Positions 1-12,033 of a stretch of DNA of 64,000 nucleotides are shown in pieces. The position numbers and the translations under genes were made by a program. This DNA comes from Gyromitra esculenta. Lineage: Eukaryota > Ascomycota > Pezizomycetes > Pezizales > Discinaceae. The stretch's first letter is position 1. The number at the start of each line of letters is the position of its first letter. The DNA is taken from contig JBCAML010000007.1 of the NCBI GenBank assembly GCA_038503075.1, positions 1,488,001 to 1,552,000 on the forward strand, in the 5' to 3' direction. Below the pieces are notes generated by a model, which saw only the letters and a program-made list of their open reading frames with translations, ran no database searches and was not told the DNA's origin.

Positions 1-944
1 AAATGTGTATTTGAGAAGGGCATTGGAGAATGTGATGGTAAGTGAATCAAAAAAAAGTATTAGGTAAGTTGTACTTGAGAGAGACACCAGGAAAGGCATC
101 AACTAATACGTAATTAGATCTAGAAAATGCATCAAATAGTACATTTACTACACTCGTCACCCCCAATACACATTTATTTACACGTTTCCTCACTTATTTT
201 GTATGGTAATGTGTAAATTGACTCATTAGCCAGTGCTGTAGAGTAAACCCTTTGGAGAGTTATTCTATCACCAGATGTAAATTTTGCACCACGAGAAACT
301 TTCTAATCGCACACGAATTCAAAATAGGCAAAACCAAAGCTGAAGCCCGAGATTGTACATGCTTTCTACTCTATGCGTCACTCAGGATCTATAAAAATTT
401 TCCCTCGGTATTTGGTATTTGCATCACAAGTATCACTCGATAGTTCGACCATGAAGTTTTAGCGTTGCTCTATCTTAGTGAATACGAACGATCGCTATAG
501 CACGTATCAATGAACAAAGCGGGTGATATTTCTAGGTATGTAAGCAGTATGTAAACCTCGATTCAGATTTGAATATCAAACACCAGTCTTCAAAAGCCAC
601 CCAGAGTAGCCTGCGGCACGGACACCCCAACATCTACTTGCCTTCCGGGAGACAAGTACTCACAAGCAGATCCACAGCTTATATTGCGACTAAACACATT
701 CGAAATTACTGACTGCACGCACCAAAGCAAACACCAATTCTACGCTTTGGCCCTTTCATGGGACTCACTTTTGTCCGTCGGGGACGACGATCAAGGGGGG
801 CTCGGATATGAGAACCGGAGAAACAGAACAAAGCGAACTACCTTATTTTTCACCCGGTCCAACTTACCTGCCTGGTTTCCATACTGAGATAGCCGTACGG
901 AAGTCGAGTTGAATTATATCGGATGTAGGAGAAAACCCACTAAC

Positions 945-977
945 TCCCGAATCCCCGAATCCCCGAATCCCCGATGC
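945..977. repeat. 8-bp tandem repeat (CCCCGAAT)n
   Basis: Four back-to-back copies of an 8-base unit CCCCGAAT, the first and last imperfect, seen directly in the sequence. The unit does not match the fungal telomere repeat TTAGGG. It is a simple tandem with no evident function. Confidence 0.8.
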
Positions 978-1865
978 TCATTGATATGTCCCTCCTCGCC
1001 TCGTCGAATTTACGGTCGAGCCTTACGTTATCCATCAAAGATCAAAACGCGAAACGAGTTAGGTTCGCGTTATATCAGTTCATGAGATCATCGTGTTTTG
1101 CAACCCCCTGGGTTCAAGTTGAATAGGGCACGAGATGAGGCCTTCGGAAATGGTTTCTGGGAGCTTGGCGATCAAGTCAGGTGATTTCTGATCAGGCCGA
1201 GGCTGGCTTCGGGTTTTGGAGGAGGGAGGAGCCGTTCGTCCAAGGCTTGAAAGTATGTACTCTACATGTAGGTATCAGATCGGGTTGATGTCCTTTGTTG
1301 CTAGTGTCACGTCTCGGATGCTTTGAAACTGACGATTGAGTCTAAGCCCCCCTGACTTCTTGTTTCTAACGGAATGGCCCCTCCGTCTATCTAGCACAGC
1401 GAAAAAGGTACCATCCCCAAGACAGCCGTCCCATGACGTAGGATACACCGGAAACTCCCGGGTGTCCTCTCAATGTGAAATGAGTGAGACTGCATGATCC
1501 AGAAGGGATTTGGGCCCAAGCCTCGTATCACTGACTAAGCCCTGCTCCACAGAGGCTATTATTAGACGGCGGACAAGAGTGGCCGGGTAGGGCAGACATG
1601 CCATTCCCAATTTCATTTGTTTTTACGCACGGGCTTATCGAGATTGACTGTGGTTCTGAAATTGCAGCAGTGGAAATTGTTTTTCGCGGGCTGTGATATC
1701 ATTCCCCGCCTGCTTTGAGAGTGGCGCTGGCTCGTTGGCGTGTTGGCGAGACCCTCGGCTACCTGATCCGCAAACAGGACAGGGAGAAAGAGGAGGGGAG
1801 AAGCGGGGAAATGGCGTCGCTACCTGCGCATCCATGATCCATCCTGCATGCGCGCAGTGCACGTT

Positions 1866-1897
1866 GCAGCGCAGCGCAGTGCAGTGCAGTGCAGTGC
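1866..1897. repeat. Imperfect GCAGT/GCAGC tandem
   Basis: A short pentanucleotide tandem with units GCAGC, GCAGT and variants, visible by eye. It lies inside the spurious overlapping open frames and probably explains why more than one frame stays open there. Confidence 0.7.
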
Positions 1898-2687
1898 GGG
1901 GGGACTGTGGAGCACGGTGCTTGGCACGGCCAAGCCCAGGATCTGCAGCTGCAGCACGCAGCGGAACCAAAGCCGGAAGGATCATGTCACCTCACTCACC
2001 ACCACGGGTTGCCGTGTCGTCAAAAGAAAAAGCAGCAGTGCGAAGGGCCTCCTTGGCAACGGCAGCAAAACGCACCGCTTGCTTGCGCCTTCCTATAGCG
2101 GATTTCCCGACGCGAGCACCAAAGCCGTCCGCCGACAGCACTCCGTCGCCATGGCAACCCCACCGCAGTCCCCTACTAACGGTAGCGTGCCTTCCGAATC
2201 AATCTTGGACCAAGATTCCGCTTCGGTGTGTTCAAGCGCTCTTGCTGTGAACGGTAACTGCAACACGGCCGGTCGGCCGATCGGCAGCCAGGGCCTGGAT
2301 GAGGGGATATTTTCCTCCAAAATCGCAGCAAAGCAAAGCAAATTATCGCTAAACGACCATGCCATGTCGCTAGGCTGCATGCGGGTGCAAAATGGATCGC
2401 AAGTTGGTTCATGAGTATCGGAACATCTAGACCCCGAATTCTGATGCGGCAGGGACTTCTGCAGACTGAGACGCCACCGATGCAGCTTTGGCTTTATCAT
2501 TGACCACAATTCCAGGCACAAATGCGCAAATGCGGGGTCCTTGGAACAACGCATGACTGTGGGATATTTGGATCTCTAGACTGATGCGCCGAAAAAAAAA
2601 CATCGGCGATATGGCTAGATGACAGCGCCACTAGGACCCTCTCTCCCACCACCACCCCCCCCCCCAGAACATAGACCTCCTCGAATG

Positions 2688-2696
2688 TATATATAT
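2688..2696 (+). promoter_or_regulatory. TATA-like element
   Basis: An alternating TATATATAT run about 57-65 bases upstream of the acetyltransferase start codon at 2753. The spacing suits a core promoter with a short 5' leader. This is a positional inference with no experimental support. Confidence 0.45.
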
Positions 2697-2752
2697 GTCG
2701 TATTCCGGACGCTCCTGCGGTCCAGTCTCCCCCCCGCAAACCCATATCTACA

Positions 2753-3610
2753 ATGTCTAAATCCACATCGTCTACATCCACCTCAACCTCCACCTCCACC
2801 TCCACCTCTTCATCTACAATGCCCCCACAAAAGATGAATATCACAGTGCGCGAAGCCACAGTCAAAGACCTCAATCGCATTGCAGACATCAGCAGTCTTG
2901 CCTTCCTCAACAATGCCCTATTCGACAACCTAAATCCAAAGCGACACGAATACTTTGAATCATTCCGATACACACGCCTTCGATATGCACGAAATGCCAT
3001 GCTGAAGCCCTCAATGAGGTTGCTGGTAGCAGAGACCGACTGCGGCGAAGTCGTAGGCTACGCAATGTGGGAAAGACTTGGGAACGACCCAATTGCACAG
3101 AGAGTAAAAGCTGAACGAGACGGAATACTCCTACGTAAGGCTCTCCCCTACCCCCCACCAATTGCTCACCCTCCTCGTCTTTCTAGATTAGATCAATGAG
3201 ATTAATTGTTCCAAATATTAGGGCTGGAAAGATTTCTCGTCAATGTCACGGACCGAATAAACTCATACATCGCACCCGATCCTTCGGCCGATCCAAGGGC
3301 CGCTACCCGATTACGAATAGCTAGCAACACGCTTGAAAAGCTTCACTGGGACACAGCAGAGCGGAAGATTCGATGGCATCTGCATTGGCTAGGTGTCGAC
3401 CCCCAGCACCAGAGGAAAGGAGTTGGGCGACATTTGGCACAGTGGGGTTTGGACAGAGCTATTGAGGACCGGGTATGGGCAGGAATAGAGTCTAGCGCTG
3501 TGGGAGAGAAGCTGTATACGAGCATGGGGTTCAAGGTAATAGGGGATCGATTACCGTGCATAGAGGGGATAAACATGGGGACTGTGATGGCTTGGGATCC
3601 AAAGCGATGA
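2753..3610 (+). CDS. GNAT-family N-acetyltransferase
   Basis: Two exons, 2753-3134 and 3222-3610, with an 87-bp GT-AG intron that restores one frame (phase 1) and gives 256 aa. The N-terminus is a Ser/Thr tract encoded by a TCCACC-type microsatellite. The acetyltransferase fold begins near residue 28 with a beta strand of the form NITVREATVKDL. The acetyl-CoA loop (motif A, Q/RxxGxG/A) is seen as QRKGVG at about 191-196, followed by a typical motif B with YTSMGFKVIG. Such enzymes move an acetyl group from acetyl-CoA to an amine; the substrate cannot be read from sequence. There is no signal peptide, so it is probably cytosolic. A second in-frame ATG at 2834 just before the conserved domain is a possible alternative start; 2753 was chosen because it follows the TATA-like element and has an A at -3. 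Confidence 0.88.
2757..2815 (+). repeat. TCCACC-type microsatellite inside the coding region
   Basis: A hexanucleotide-like tandem (TCCACC, TCAACC and variants) that encodes the Ser/Thr tract at the start of the acetyltransferase. Its length is likely to vary between strains. If translation starts at 2834 instead, the tract is only leader sequence. Confidence 0.7.
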
Positions 3611-6600
3611 CCGCAAAAAAACAAAAAAACAAAAAAAAGGCCAAAAATTCTTGTATGATATTTTTTTTTACTTCTGGATTTAGCGAAATGTACAAATAGT
3701 AATTAACACAACCCAAAGTCTGCGCAAAGGGAAAGAGAGAGAAAGAAAAAAAAACTAGACCAAGCAGCGAGAGCATTGTCTGAAAAGCCAGAACGGGACG
3801 TTAATCTACACCTCAGACACCCCAAGCCGATCAAACAGTCGAGCAACCCAGAGCCGCAAGCGCCCCGTCAGAAAAGCCAGCCAGCCAGCCCTCGCGCAAT
3901 TTCATTTCGTGGGGCTGTGGCCTAAGCAAGTCCGATCGTCAAAATAACAAAGCATAGCTATAGCTTCGGCATTGCATGCCTCGCTGTGTTTTTTGGCCCC
4001 TATGGAAGCGATTGGGGGGGGGAGGAGGGAGCGTCCAAGCCCTACAACGTAAACATGTATGTCGCTCCAGTGTCCTTCCTGCCCACAATCGCTAATCAAG
4101 GTAACCTTAAGTTGCAGAGTCGACGCGGTTTGGCACGGTTAAATACGCCCGTTACACAAAGCCAGTAAGCCTCAACCACAACCCATGTCCGCGACACTCT
4201 GGCTTTGCGATGCGCGAAGCAATGCAACATGGACCAATAAAAATATTTTTATCTCCCGCGCGATCCTTTTATCAATGCATAACGGGTCGACGCGAATGAT
4301 GCGATGATGAGTGAGGGAGGGAGAGAGGGAGAGAGAGAGAGCGGGGTTGATCTGTCGGAGCACTTTTTGGAATATGTACAGCATCTCTCTCACTCCGATC
4401 ACCGGGAACCACGATAGGAGACATACCGCCCCTCGGGATACTGTCGAACTACAAGCTAGGGAAATCGGCAATGAGTGCTATCATCGAGCCTGTAAGTTTT
4501 TGACACACGTATCTAAAAAATCAACAAAGTGGGACCTTCCCCAGAATACAAGTCTGGGCAGGAAGCACGGTTAATTACACTGGCAAATTATGCCATCGAA
4601 ATATTCGAGAATACCGACTGGTGGAACGGAATCATTGGCTAGGAAAAAATGTAAAATGAAAACGAAGGAATCGGAAATAAGAATGAAGCACAAGCTATTT
4701 TTGGAGCACATAACAAATAAATCGTAAACACGAAGTAGCAAATTTTCCCTCTCTCTCTCCCTTGAATAAAGACAATCGGCCGATTTAAACGGGTAACTTT
4801 AATCGAGTGATATTTCATGAACATGAGCGACATGCATTCCTAACTCGACTAACCTCGTCCCGCATCTTTTCAGTGTTCCTCTAATTAGCGAGAATTCGTT
4901 ATACCGAGAAACTGGGCCCGTTTCTGAGGGATCTTTGGTGAAAATAAGGATAAATGTTGTCATCGATGGGACAATTTTTCCTCGGCCAAGACCCCGATTC
5001 CTCGGTAAGGCGATATCTGGAAGACCAGGGAAGATCGTAGCCGGGCCATCAGATTTATCTATTCGCACAGAACTCGTGGCGGAAGAACTAGCTTTTGTAC
5101 AGAGTCCTTGGTCCAAGTCTGAGACGCAATGATCACGACTGGGTTCGGCGATGCAGGTAATCTACGACCTGCGTTATGACATGCCAGACACCATACAATG
5201 GAGGATTTCACAAGGCTGACGGCTCAAGCAGGCTGATCATGATGCATGCGCCGTTGGTCAACTGTACATACTCTAGCTCGAGGTTCCAGAGCCATGTGCT
5301 TTCCAGCGAACCAGACGTCTGATGGTTCTGGTCACTAGCATGGCCTTTGGCATCCAGAATAGGACTGCTGTTACCGAAAAGCAAATCTCGTTACTAGCAT
5401 ATCCGTATAATATATCTGGAAGCCTTGTTCCAGTATCTCTTTCCATGGAGTCTTCCAATGGAGAGGAGTGTTTGATCAGCTTAGCAGGGCGCGTGCTGAT
5501 CCATGAGTAGATAATTCAATGGCACGCTAACCGGGAATCGGATGTACAAGTATTAACTGCTTGATTTTCCCTTCGTTCTGGTGGAAAACAAGAAATCGTA
5601 TTCGAGATAGAGTTTCCGATAGAGGTGGTGGTCTTTCAACAGCTGAAGCCCGAAACCTACCCAAAGTCCTATCCCCGCATCTTTACTCCACGTTAAGCAA
5701 TACGATCGAGTGAATTTTCTGCAATCATGGAGCGTCAGAAAGAAAAAAAAAAGAAACAATATAAACACGTATATGTACAGCAGTTGGTCTGTGGAGTGTA
5801 ATGCTTATATTTTTGTTCCTGGAACATTGGTAGACGTATGGACACCCAATGCTTGTCACGTCGCGTTGTTTCAGCATATCGCCGCACCCCCACCCTGTGC
5901 CCTCGACCCGCTAGGATTTAACGCGCTTCATACATACTGAAAGTCGCTAACGGGCATGCCGGACTTCGGAGGTGCTTGCCACCTGTGATTGGTGCAACGG
6001 TGGCACGACGGCAATCCCATGGTAGAGCAGAGCACTCGCTCGATATGCGTCCCAATAGTGGGGTAGGCAGGAAGATGTCGGTGATACGATGGTAACGAGT
6101 TGCTTCGAGCTGTTCGATTAGGAATGCAATGCCGACTGGCATTCCGGCCACGATGATGTCTCTGCGCTTCGTCAAGAAGCACTTTTCTGGAGGTGGTTGC
6201 GCAGGGACGGTTGCCGAGGGTCTTGGGTTTTCAGAGATACATACATGTATGGTATCTCACGGCCCGGGGTCGCGAGACGCAAAGTGTTGATGTGGGGGCA
6301 CCCGTCGAGCCTTCCGGTCTATTTTCGGTTGTTCGCAAGCCTTCGGTGCGCAGAGAATTGGTTTTTCCGAATGTTTCTGCTGGCCCACAAAAGCAATTAA
6401 AGAACTCTCGGCTGGAACGAGTGATCTGATACTGCATGCTCACCCCCCCACCCGTGCCGCTCGACAAGATTAAGAAAGCCACAGCCTTCCCGCAACCACG
6501 ATGCATGTTTGTTGTGTTTGAATTATGCGTTTTTTCTCGCATCCTCGCTTTGAAAATTGAACCAGTTCTCGTTGACAAAAGGTGGTTGCTAGAGATAGTG

Positions 6601-7708
6601 GCGATCGAGTCTGTTGTTTCTTGTGTTTTCTTTTACCAGAACCTCGTTTAGAAGTTCTGAGGCTTTTTACAAAGAACACACAGTAAAATTAATCTGTTCT
6701 GCTATCCTCAGACTTCTCCCTCCGGCCATTACTGACCGGTTGCTATATTATAATCAAATTTTATCCAGAAGATCGTACGCACATGCTCACCGCAAAATGA
6801 GTGTTTAGTCTAGACCTTATTCCCTGTGTCTTCCCTTGGTGATCGAGATCTGAATCTCGTGTCGAAATGAGGTTGCGATGGCCTAAGCGCGCTTGGGGAT
6901 GGGCAGGGATGCCAGACATCCCGCCATTTGGGATTACTCTTCAAATATTAGATATTTACAGATAATACTGTAGTAACCTTGTCGCATTGATACCCGTGAC
7001 GATATCTGTGGTTTTCGCGAATCGGACTGCGCCACTTTTGGGGCAGAAAACCGAGTGATCATCTGTGCTTGGTAATGGTTTATTATTGCTATTTATTTAC
7101 TCATTGGGCACATTCAGCGCATCAGTTATGATATTCTTAGCAATAGCTACGTGTACCTCAATGTGCAAGAATCGACTGCAAAATATTTAAAAAAAAATTA
7201 CGAAGATAAGAATCAACCAAGTAAAAATAAGCTTGTAGCGCGGAAATACGACAGAATGTATCAGATATATCGATATAATGTTGCGACCGGTTAGCTGGCC
7301 AATATTTTACCAATGTGGTGAGCACGAGGGTTAGTTTAAGCTTCCCGGAAATTACTGATACAGGGGATAGGAGTTTGGGATTTTCTGTGTACGAAAGATG
7401 GTGTGTGGTCAGCTATCACAAGCTCAAGCCTCTTCCGCATTCCTGGTGCTGGGTGTGATATATAATTTCCAAACGGTGCAACTATGCACGCATGTAGTAT
7501 TTGTAGATCCGTAGATCCCTAGCTTAGAATCCGGCATATGAGCCAACCGTCTATGTTACCATATGTTCCCATGTTTTTCAAGTCCTGATACATGGTAGCG
7601 GCTCCCAAACCTCCCCGCATCGACCCCACTCTCCCATCTTCAAAACCACCTAAATACTCTCTATCGCCATAAACATCTTTATATCCCCTATTCCTCTCTA
7701 TGCCATTA
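3611..7708. other. Intergenic, about 4.1 kb, no supported gene
   Basis: I find only short, unrelated open frames here, none with a recognisable domain or a convincing splice chain. Simple features include a GA-rich tract (about 4317-4341), several A or T runs, and an AT-rich stretch from about 6940 to 7320. The last 100 bases before 7709 are a C/T-rich leader to the tRNA genes. Confidence 0.55.
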
Positions 7709-7791
7709 GATTCAGTGGTGTAGGGGTATCACGGGCGCTTGCCATATCTTATGATTTGCGCCCGACCCGGGTTCGATTCCCGGCTGATTCA
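7709..7791 (+). tRNA. tRNA-Gly (anticodon GCC), intron-containing
   Basis: Cloverleaf read by eye: acceptor 5' strand 7709-7715, 3' strand 7784-7790, discriminator A at 7791. Box A (TGGTGTAGGGG) starts at 7716 and box B carries GTTCGATTC. The anticodon stem GGCGC/GCGCC encloses 19 nt. With the intron in its standard place after position 37, this gives loop TT-GCC-A..T and a 12-nt intron, hence tRNA-Gly(GCC). Acceptor pair 3-70 is a T-T mismatch, present also in the second copy near 63.5 kb. Only five bases separate this gene from the initiator tRNA-Met that follows, and there is no T-run between them, so the two are probably made as one Pol III transcript. Confidence 0.9.
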
Positions 7792-7796
7792 AGCAA

Positions 7797-7868
7797 AGCA
7801 ACATGGCGCAGCGGAAGCGCGCCGGGCTCATAACCCGGAGGTCGCACGATCGAAACGTGCTGTTGCTA
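7797..7868 (+). tRNA. Initiator tRNA-Met (CAT)
   Basis: A 72-nt cloverleaf with a perfect 7-bp acceptor stem (7797-7803 with 7861-7867) and discriminator A at 7868. The body has the eukaryotic initiator marks: A1-T72 pair, a GGG/CCC run flanking the CAT anticodon loop, and GATCGAAA in the T arm in place of TTCG (A54 and A60). It serves translation initiation, not elongation. It lies five bases after tRNA-Gly and is followed by a T8 run. Confidence 0.95.
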
Positions 7869-8871
7869 TATTTTTTTTCACTTTTGTTTCTATGGACGCA
7901 GCAATCCCTTTTTTTTTTTTTTGGCTGTTTGGGAAGGGAAAGTGGAGGCGGAAATACGAAGGACTAATTCAAGAAAATTGTGGAGAAAAAAAAAAAAGAA
8001 AGAAAGAAAGAAAGGGTCTGAAATCAAGCTTTATCAATAGCTTCTTTGCTTTATTGGAGCATTTTACGCTCAATTACTTCTATATCGTACTTGATGCAAC
8101 TGTCGTATTCTTCTTCCCCACAAAGTGGCTCGATTTAAAAGTTGTGCAGAGACCAAGATGGGATCGTGAAATCAATGCCAATGATATCCTTCCTTCCTTC
8201 GCTCCTCGGAGCAAAAACCTCATTCGATGATGTCACTCTCCCAACCACCACCACCCCAGTGAACTTAACTCGTGCAGACGGACCTGGTACCAACTATCTA
8301 ATGCACATCATATGCAGAGAAGAAGAAAAACGCACAGACCATCTTATCAAAGTGGACGTTAAGATCGACTTCAGTACTCAATCTAATTTCCTAAATTAGG
8401 ATTCGACAGGAATGCGGGGATGGCCGGTTCTTTTTTCTTTCTTTTTTTCTTGTGATACGAGGCGTTTTTTTGTATGACTGGGGATTTACTACGCTTGTAG
8501 GGGTATAACCCGCATGGAATTTCTAGGGTGGGTGTAAAGGTTGAAGTGTGTGTGTGGTATGGGTGTAACTGGAGGTCATCTAGCTTGAATATTGAATAGG
8601 TTTGCTCTGGAGGTTAATTAAATAGAGATCAGTACCTTCAGATTCTTAACCAATACTCTTGGAGGGCCTGTTTCGGTATCTGGGACTTTTTATTGGATTT
8701 TGAAATGTCCAATTCTGAGCCGAGTGATATGCTGTGATATCAAATATTTGAGAGAGGCTGTAAAGAGTAGAATTTAGACTTATATAATTTTCTAGAATAC
8801 ATTGTATTTATAACTATATTCATAGACCTGAAAGTCTCGCTTAATACACAAGAGAAATAGACGTATGTATC
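7869..8871. other. Intergenic between the tRNA pair and the ABC transporter 3' end
   Basis: Contains a long T-run near 7910, a GAAA tetranucleotide tandem (about 7997-8016), and two open frames that begin within or just after the tRNAs and match no family. The right half is AT-rich and probably includes the 3' untranslated region of the minus-strand transporter gene. Confidence 0.55.
7871..7878 (+). terminator. RNA polymerase III terminator (T8)
   Basis: Eight T on the coding strand two bases after the end of the initiator tRNA-Met. This is the first T-run of four or more after the tRNA-Gly internal promoter, which supports a shared transcript for both tRNAs. Confidence 0.85.
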
Positions 8872-11800
8872 CTATGTTCGCGGTTCACTAGACTGCATCT
8901 TAACAGCATCAGCAAAGCTTTCTTGCTCTATATTCACCCTTTTTGCTGGCCCCGCTTCTGCTGCACTTTTCTCGCTCGACTCTCCCTCCTGGCTTGTCTT
9001 GACCTCAACACTTTCCTCATCACCTGTTTTGGCTTCCTCACTCGTTAACTCATCCGCCGTATGCTCCTCTGGGGAGCTCGCCACAACCACTCCACTCCCC
9101 CTCGTCCCACCACTATTTCCACTACTCTCAGCCATTTCTACAGCTTGCTGTATTTTACGAGCAAGCGCATCATCATACCCCGGCAACTCTTCGCTCTCTT
9201 CGCCATCACCCCTCACAAACACTCTGGCGAGTTCCCTTTCCACCTCCTTTAATCGCTCCCGTAGCGCCTCAACATTCTTGACTTTCTCTCGTAGCTCCCT
9301 GAGTTCGTTCTCGACACTGCTGCGTTCTCGTTCGGTGCCAATGCGATCGAATTCCCAACCGCCGTTGGGGCCGTCGAGTTGAAGCTGGAAAGTGTGGTAT
9401 TTTTTCAACTGGGCACGGGTGGAAATAGTAATTAGGGTTATGCCACGCTCCTTAGCAGTCTCATAGAGGAGCCCTTCAACGTCTTGGCTGACTGCAGAGG
9501 TGCCTTCATCGATGATTGCATATTTTGGTTCCTGTAGGTGCGATTAAATGATGAGCCTCATGTGATTGAAGTAGGAATGTAAAGGAAGGTAACGTAAAAG
9601 AGATAGCAAAGGGGCTTACATGGTACAACAACCTTGCCATACTAATCCTTTGCTTCTCACCACCACTCAGCACGTCTTTCCACTCCTTCCTACAGTCCCA
9701 TCCGCCTTCTCTATCCGGAAGATACCCTAACCTCACCGCATCCAATATCTCTCGTAAATCATTATCTGTCTTCCCATCCGATTTCATGTCCATTTCCGAA
9801 TGTGGATATATCACTTGATCCCGCAATGTTCCTTGAGCAAGATAAACGCGCTGTGGGAGGAACATGATCCCGCCCATGCCGCCTTCTCGTGGTCTACTGA
9901 CTAGCCCGCGGTACACTGGCCATAGCCCTGCCACTACCCGGGCGATACTAGACTTACCGACGCCGTTCGGGCCGAGTACGAGTAGATGTTCACCTTCGCG
10001 AACTGTGATGTCGAGACTCTCTACGAGCTCCTCACCGCCGCGTGGCCAGAGACCTGGCGCAACGACGGGAACACCTTCAAGTCGGACACCATCAAACCCT
10101 TTGTGAAGAGTACCCTGGATATCCGCACTCCCGTATAGCTCCGGTCTGGGCGTAGAGTACGCATGGGAATGAACACGGTGGAGTGTGGATATGAGTGTGT
10201 AGACCCGAGAGGTATATCCAGCGAGTTCAGAGAGATCTTTGAAAGAGTACATCATGCGCCCACCAGCATCAGCGAGAGAGAGCATAAGACGCTTATTAGT
10301 AATAAACCCTTTCATTCGGTCATGTTCGCGGCCGGAAATGCCAGAGGCGGATTCAGAAGCCGAGAGCTCAAGGAGGCCACCAAGGCCGCCCCAGGCGGGG
10401 AGGAAGACGGGAAGAGACGTAAAGAGATACCCGAGTGCCGCTGCAATTTTGTTAATTTCGTTACTCGGAAAATCACTCGGAATGGGAACTTACACCATCC
10501 GTACTTTAAGACAAAATCTTCAAGCATGTTGTAGCGAATCTTCATCTGTGTTACGGATTCCAAGTTAGCGTGCATCCGTAAATAAAAGAAAAATACCTCC
10601 ATACGCTGTAGATTCCCTCCATTAGTGTCTTCAAGTCCTTGAATCCCTTCTCCAAAAACCCTCTCTCCATTTCTGCACCACCATAAAACGCAACTTCCTC
10701 AGCATTACCGATTAGCCGTGCTACATCGCTCGTTAGCCAATCTTATCAAACTTCCAATAGCTGATCCACACATACTATGCAGCCCCCTAAATTCACCCTC
10801 TCTCTTCCCCTGTGCCGCTGCAAGCCTGCCAAATGGCGGCGAGAATTTCTTCAACATCCATGCTGTCGCGCCATAATTAAACAAAATCCCTGCTAATGCC
10901 AACGGCCCCAGAGACCTCATAAGCTGGTAATTAAACACGACCAAATCCAAAAACGGCTTTCCGAGAGATGAATACAACGCTGCAGCAGAATCACAAAAGA
11001 GCGGCAGATCAGAGGTGATAAACTGATCTGCGCCGCCGCCAGTTAATCCACCATCTAGATTATGTAACTTGTAATAGGCTTGCTTGTCGTTCAAGTAGAG
11101 GTCATGTATGTAACGTGTTAGGCGTGTACGGAATGCTATCGAGATCTTTGATTGGAGAAATTTAATCTGCAGGACCAGCGAGCTATCAGTAAGCTGGTAG
11201 GGGCAAGGATCGTAGGGCTGAAGAATGATGCATAAGACATACCATAGCGTTACAATACACAGCTGGAACGCCAACACTGAGCCACTTGCCAATTCCCCAA
11301 GCAAATGCCTTGCCGTTCCCCGCGACAAGATCTCTGACGATTTCACCGTCTAACCTTGCTACCACCAAACTCAAATAACTGCCGATGATACGTCAGCCCA
11401 GCTCAAGTTCAGCCTTATCCACTATGCAAGTGTGGGGAAAGTGATACATACGTCCTGCTGACCAGGAAAAAGGTGTGCATCAATAGCAAGAAGCTCTCTT
11501 TGCTCGTTAAACGCGGGATCATAATGCTGAGCAGACTCAAGAATTGGTGTAGGAACGCTAAGTTTAGCCCTGGTTTCGTGTTGACTGGTGGGCCTTCCCC
11601 TCCACCAACACCACTGCCGGATCGAAATCCGCGGCCTCCCGGGGGCTCGAGGAAGAGTCGACGGTGGGCATCGAATGTGGTGGATTTGGTCGGGTTAATG
11701 ACGACCTTGGCAGTTGTCGTTTTGTAGGGAACGTAGATCAATCGCGAACCTAGAACACCAGCTCGTATTAAAATCCAGCACCCGTTATCTGAAACAAAGC

Positions 11801-12033
11801 TTCGGGGTAAGCCTACCATCTTTCAGCTGGATTGCTGAGTTACGGCGAACCAGCACTCGGCCGCGACCTTCATCTGCCTTCTTTCGGCGACGGCGCTCCC
11901 AGAGGCCACCTAATACGGCGCAGAGTACAGTCGCTGCAAGGATGCGAAGTGATTTGGGAGACGACCTGAGGAGCTGTAAATACTGCTGAAGAAGAGACGA
12001 GAGCGCAGGACGCAAAGTTGACTGATTGGCCAT
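8872..12033 (-). CDS. Peroxisomal fatty-acyl ABC half-transporter (ABCD/PXA family)
   Basis: Eight exons: 12033-11817, 11749-11452, 11378-11243, 11166-10776, 10720-10605, 10545-10494, 10440-9620, 9531-8872. The seven introns are 53-88 bp, the frame closes exactly, and the product is 896 aa. ABCD proteins form dimers in the peroxisomal membrane and import long-chain fatty acyl-CoA for beta-oxidation. The N-terminus has a hydrophobic helix followed by a basic stretch (WERRRRKK). The transmembrane domain carries ABCD signatures such as LDGEIVRDLVAG, NLDGG, ADQFI and NAEEVAFYGG. The nucleotide-binding domain has Walker A GPNGVGKS (about 560-567), signature LSGGEKQR (661-668) and Walker B AIIDEGTSA (D685/E686). 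A charged, coiled-coil-like tail of about 160 residues follows, rich in Glu and Ser. Yeast Pxa1 and Pxa2 have similar lengths; I cannot say which of the two this corresponds to. Confidence 0.95.

Larger units (their letters stand above)
1..2752. other. Intergenic, no supported gene
   Basis: I see no recognisable protein or RNA gene here. Two long overlapping open frames on + and one on - lie at about 1635-2554, but they open against each other in a GC-richer, repeat-containing stretch and resemble no family. The region holds a four-unit octanucleotide tandem (about 945-977) and an imperfect GCAGT/GCAGC tandem (about 1866-1897). The last few hundred bases are probably promoter for the acetyltransferase gene starting at 2753. 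Confidence 0.6.

Noticed and set aside
945..977. Tandem repeat as possible telomere-like array
   Set aside because: The unit CCCCGAAT does not match TTAGGG, there are only four units, and it lies among ordinary sequence.
1635..2554. Overlapping long open frames (up to 188 codons) on both strands
   Set aside because: They overlap each other in several frames over a repeat-bearing stretch, have Cys/Gln/Ala compositions typical of chance frames, and show no domain or splice chain.
7739..8230. Open frame starting inside tRNA-Gly
   Set aside because: It runs through both tRNA genes and then through poly(T) and GAAA repeats; an artefact of noncoding sequence.
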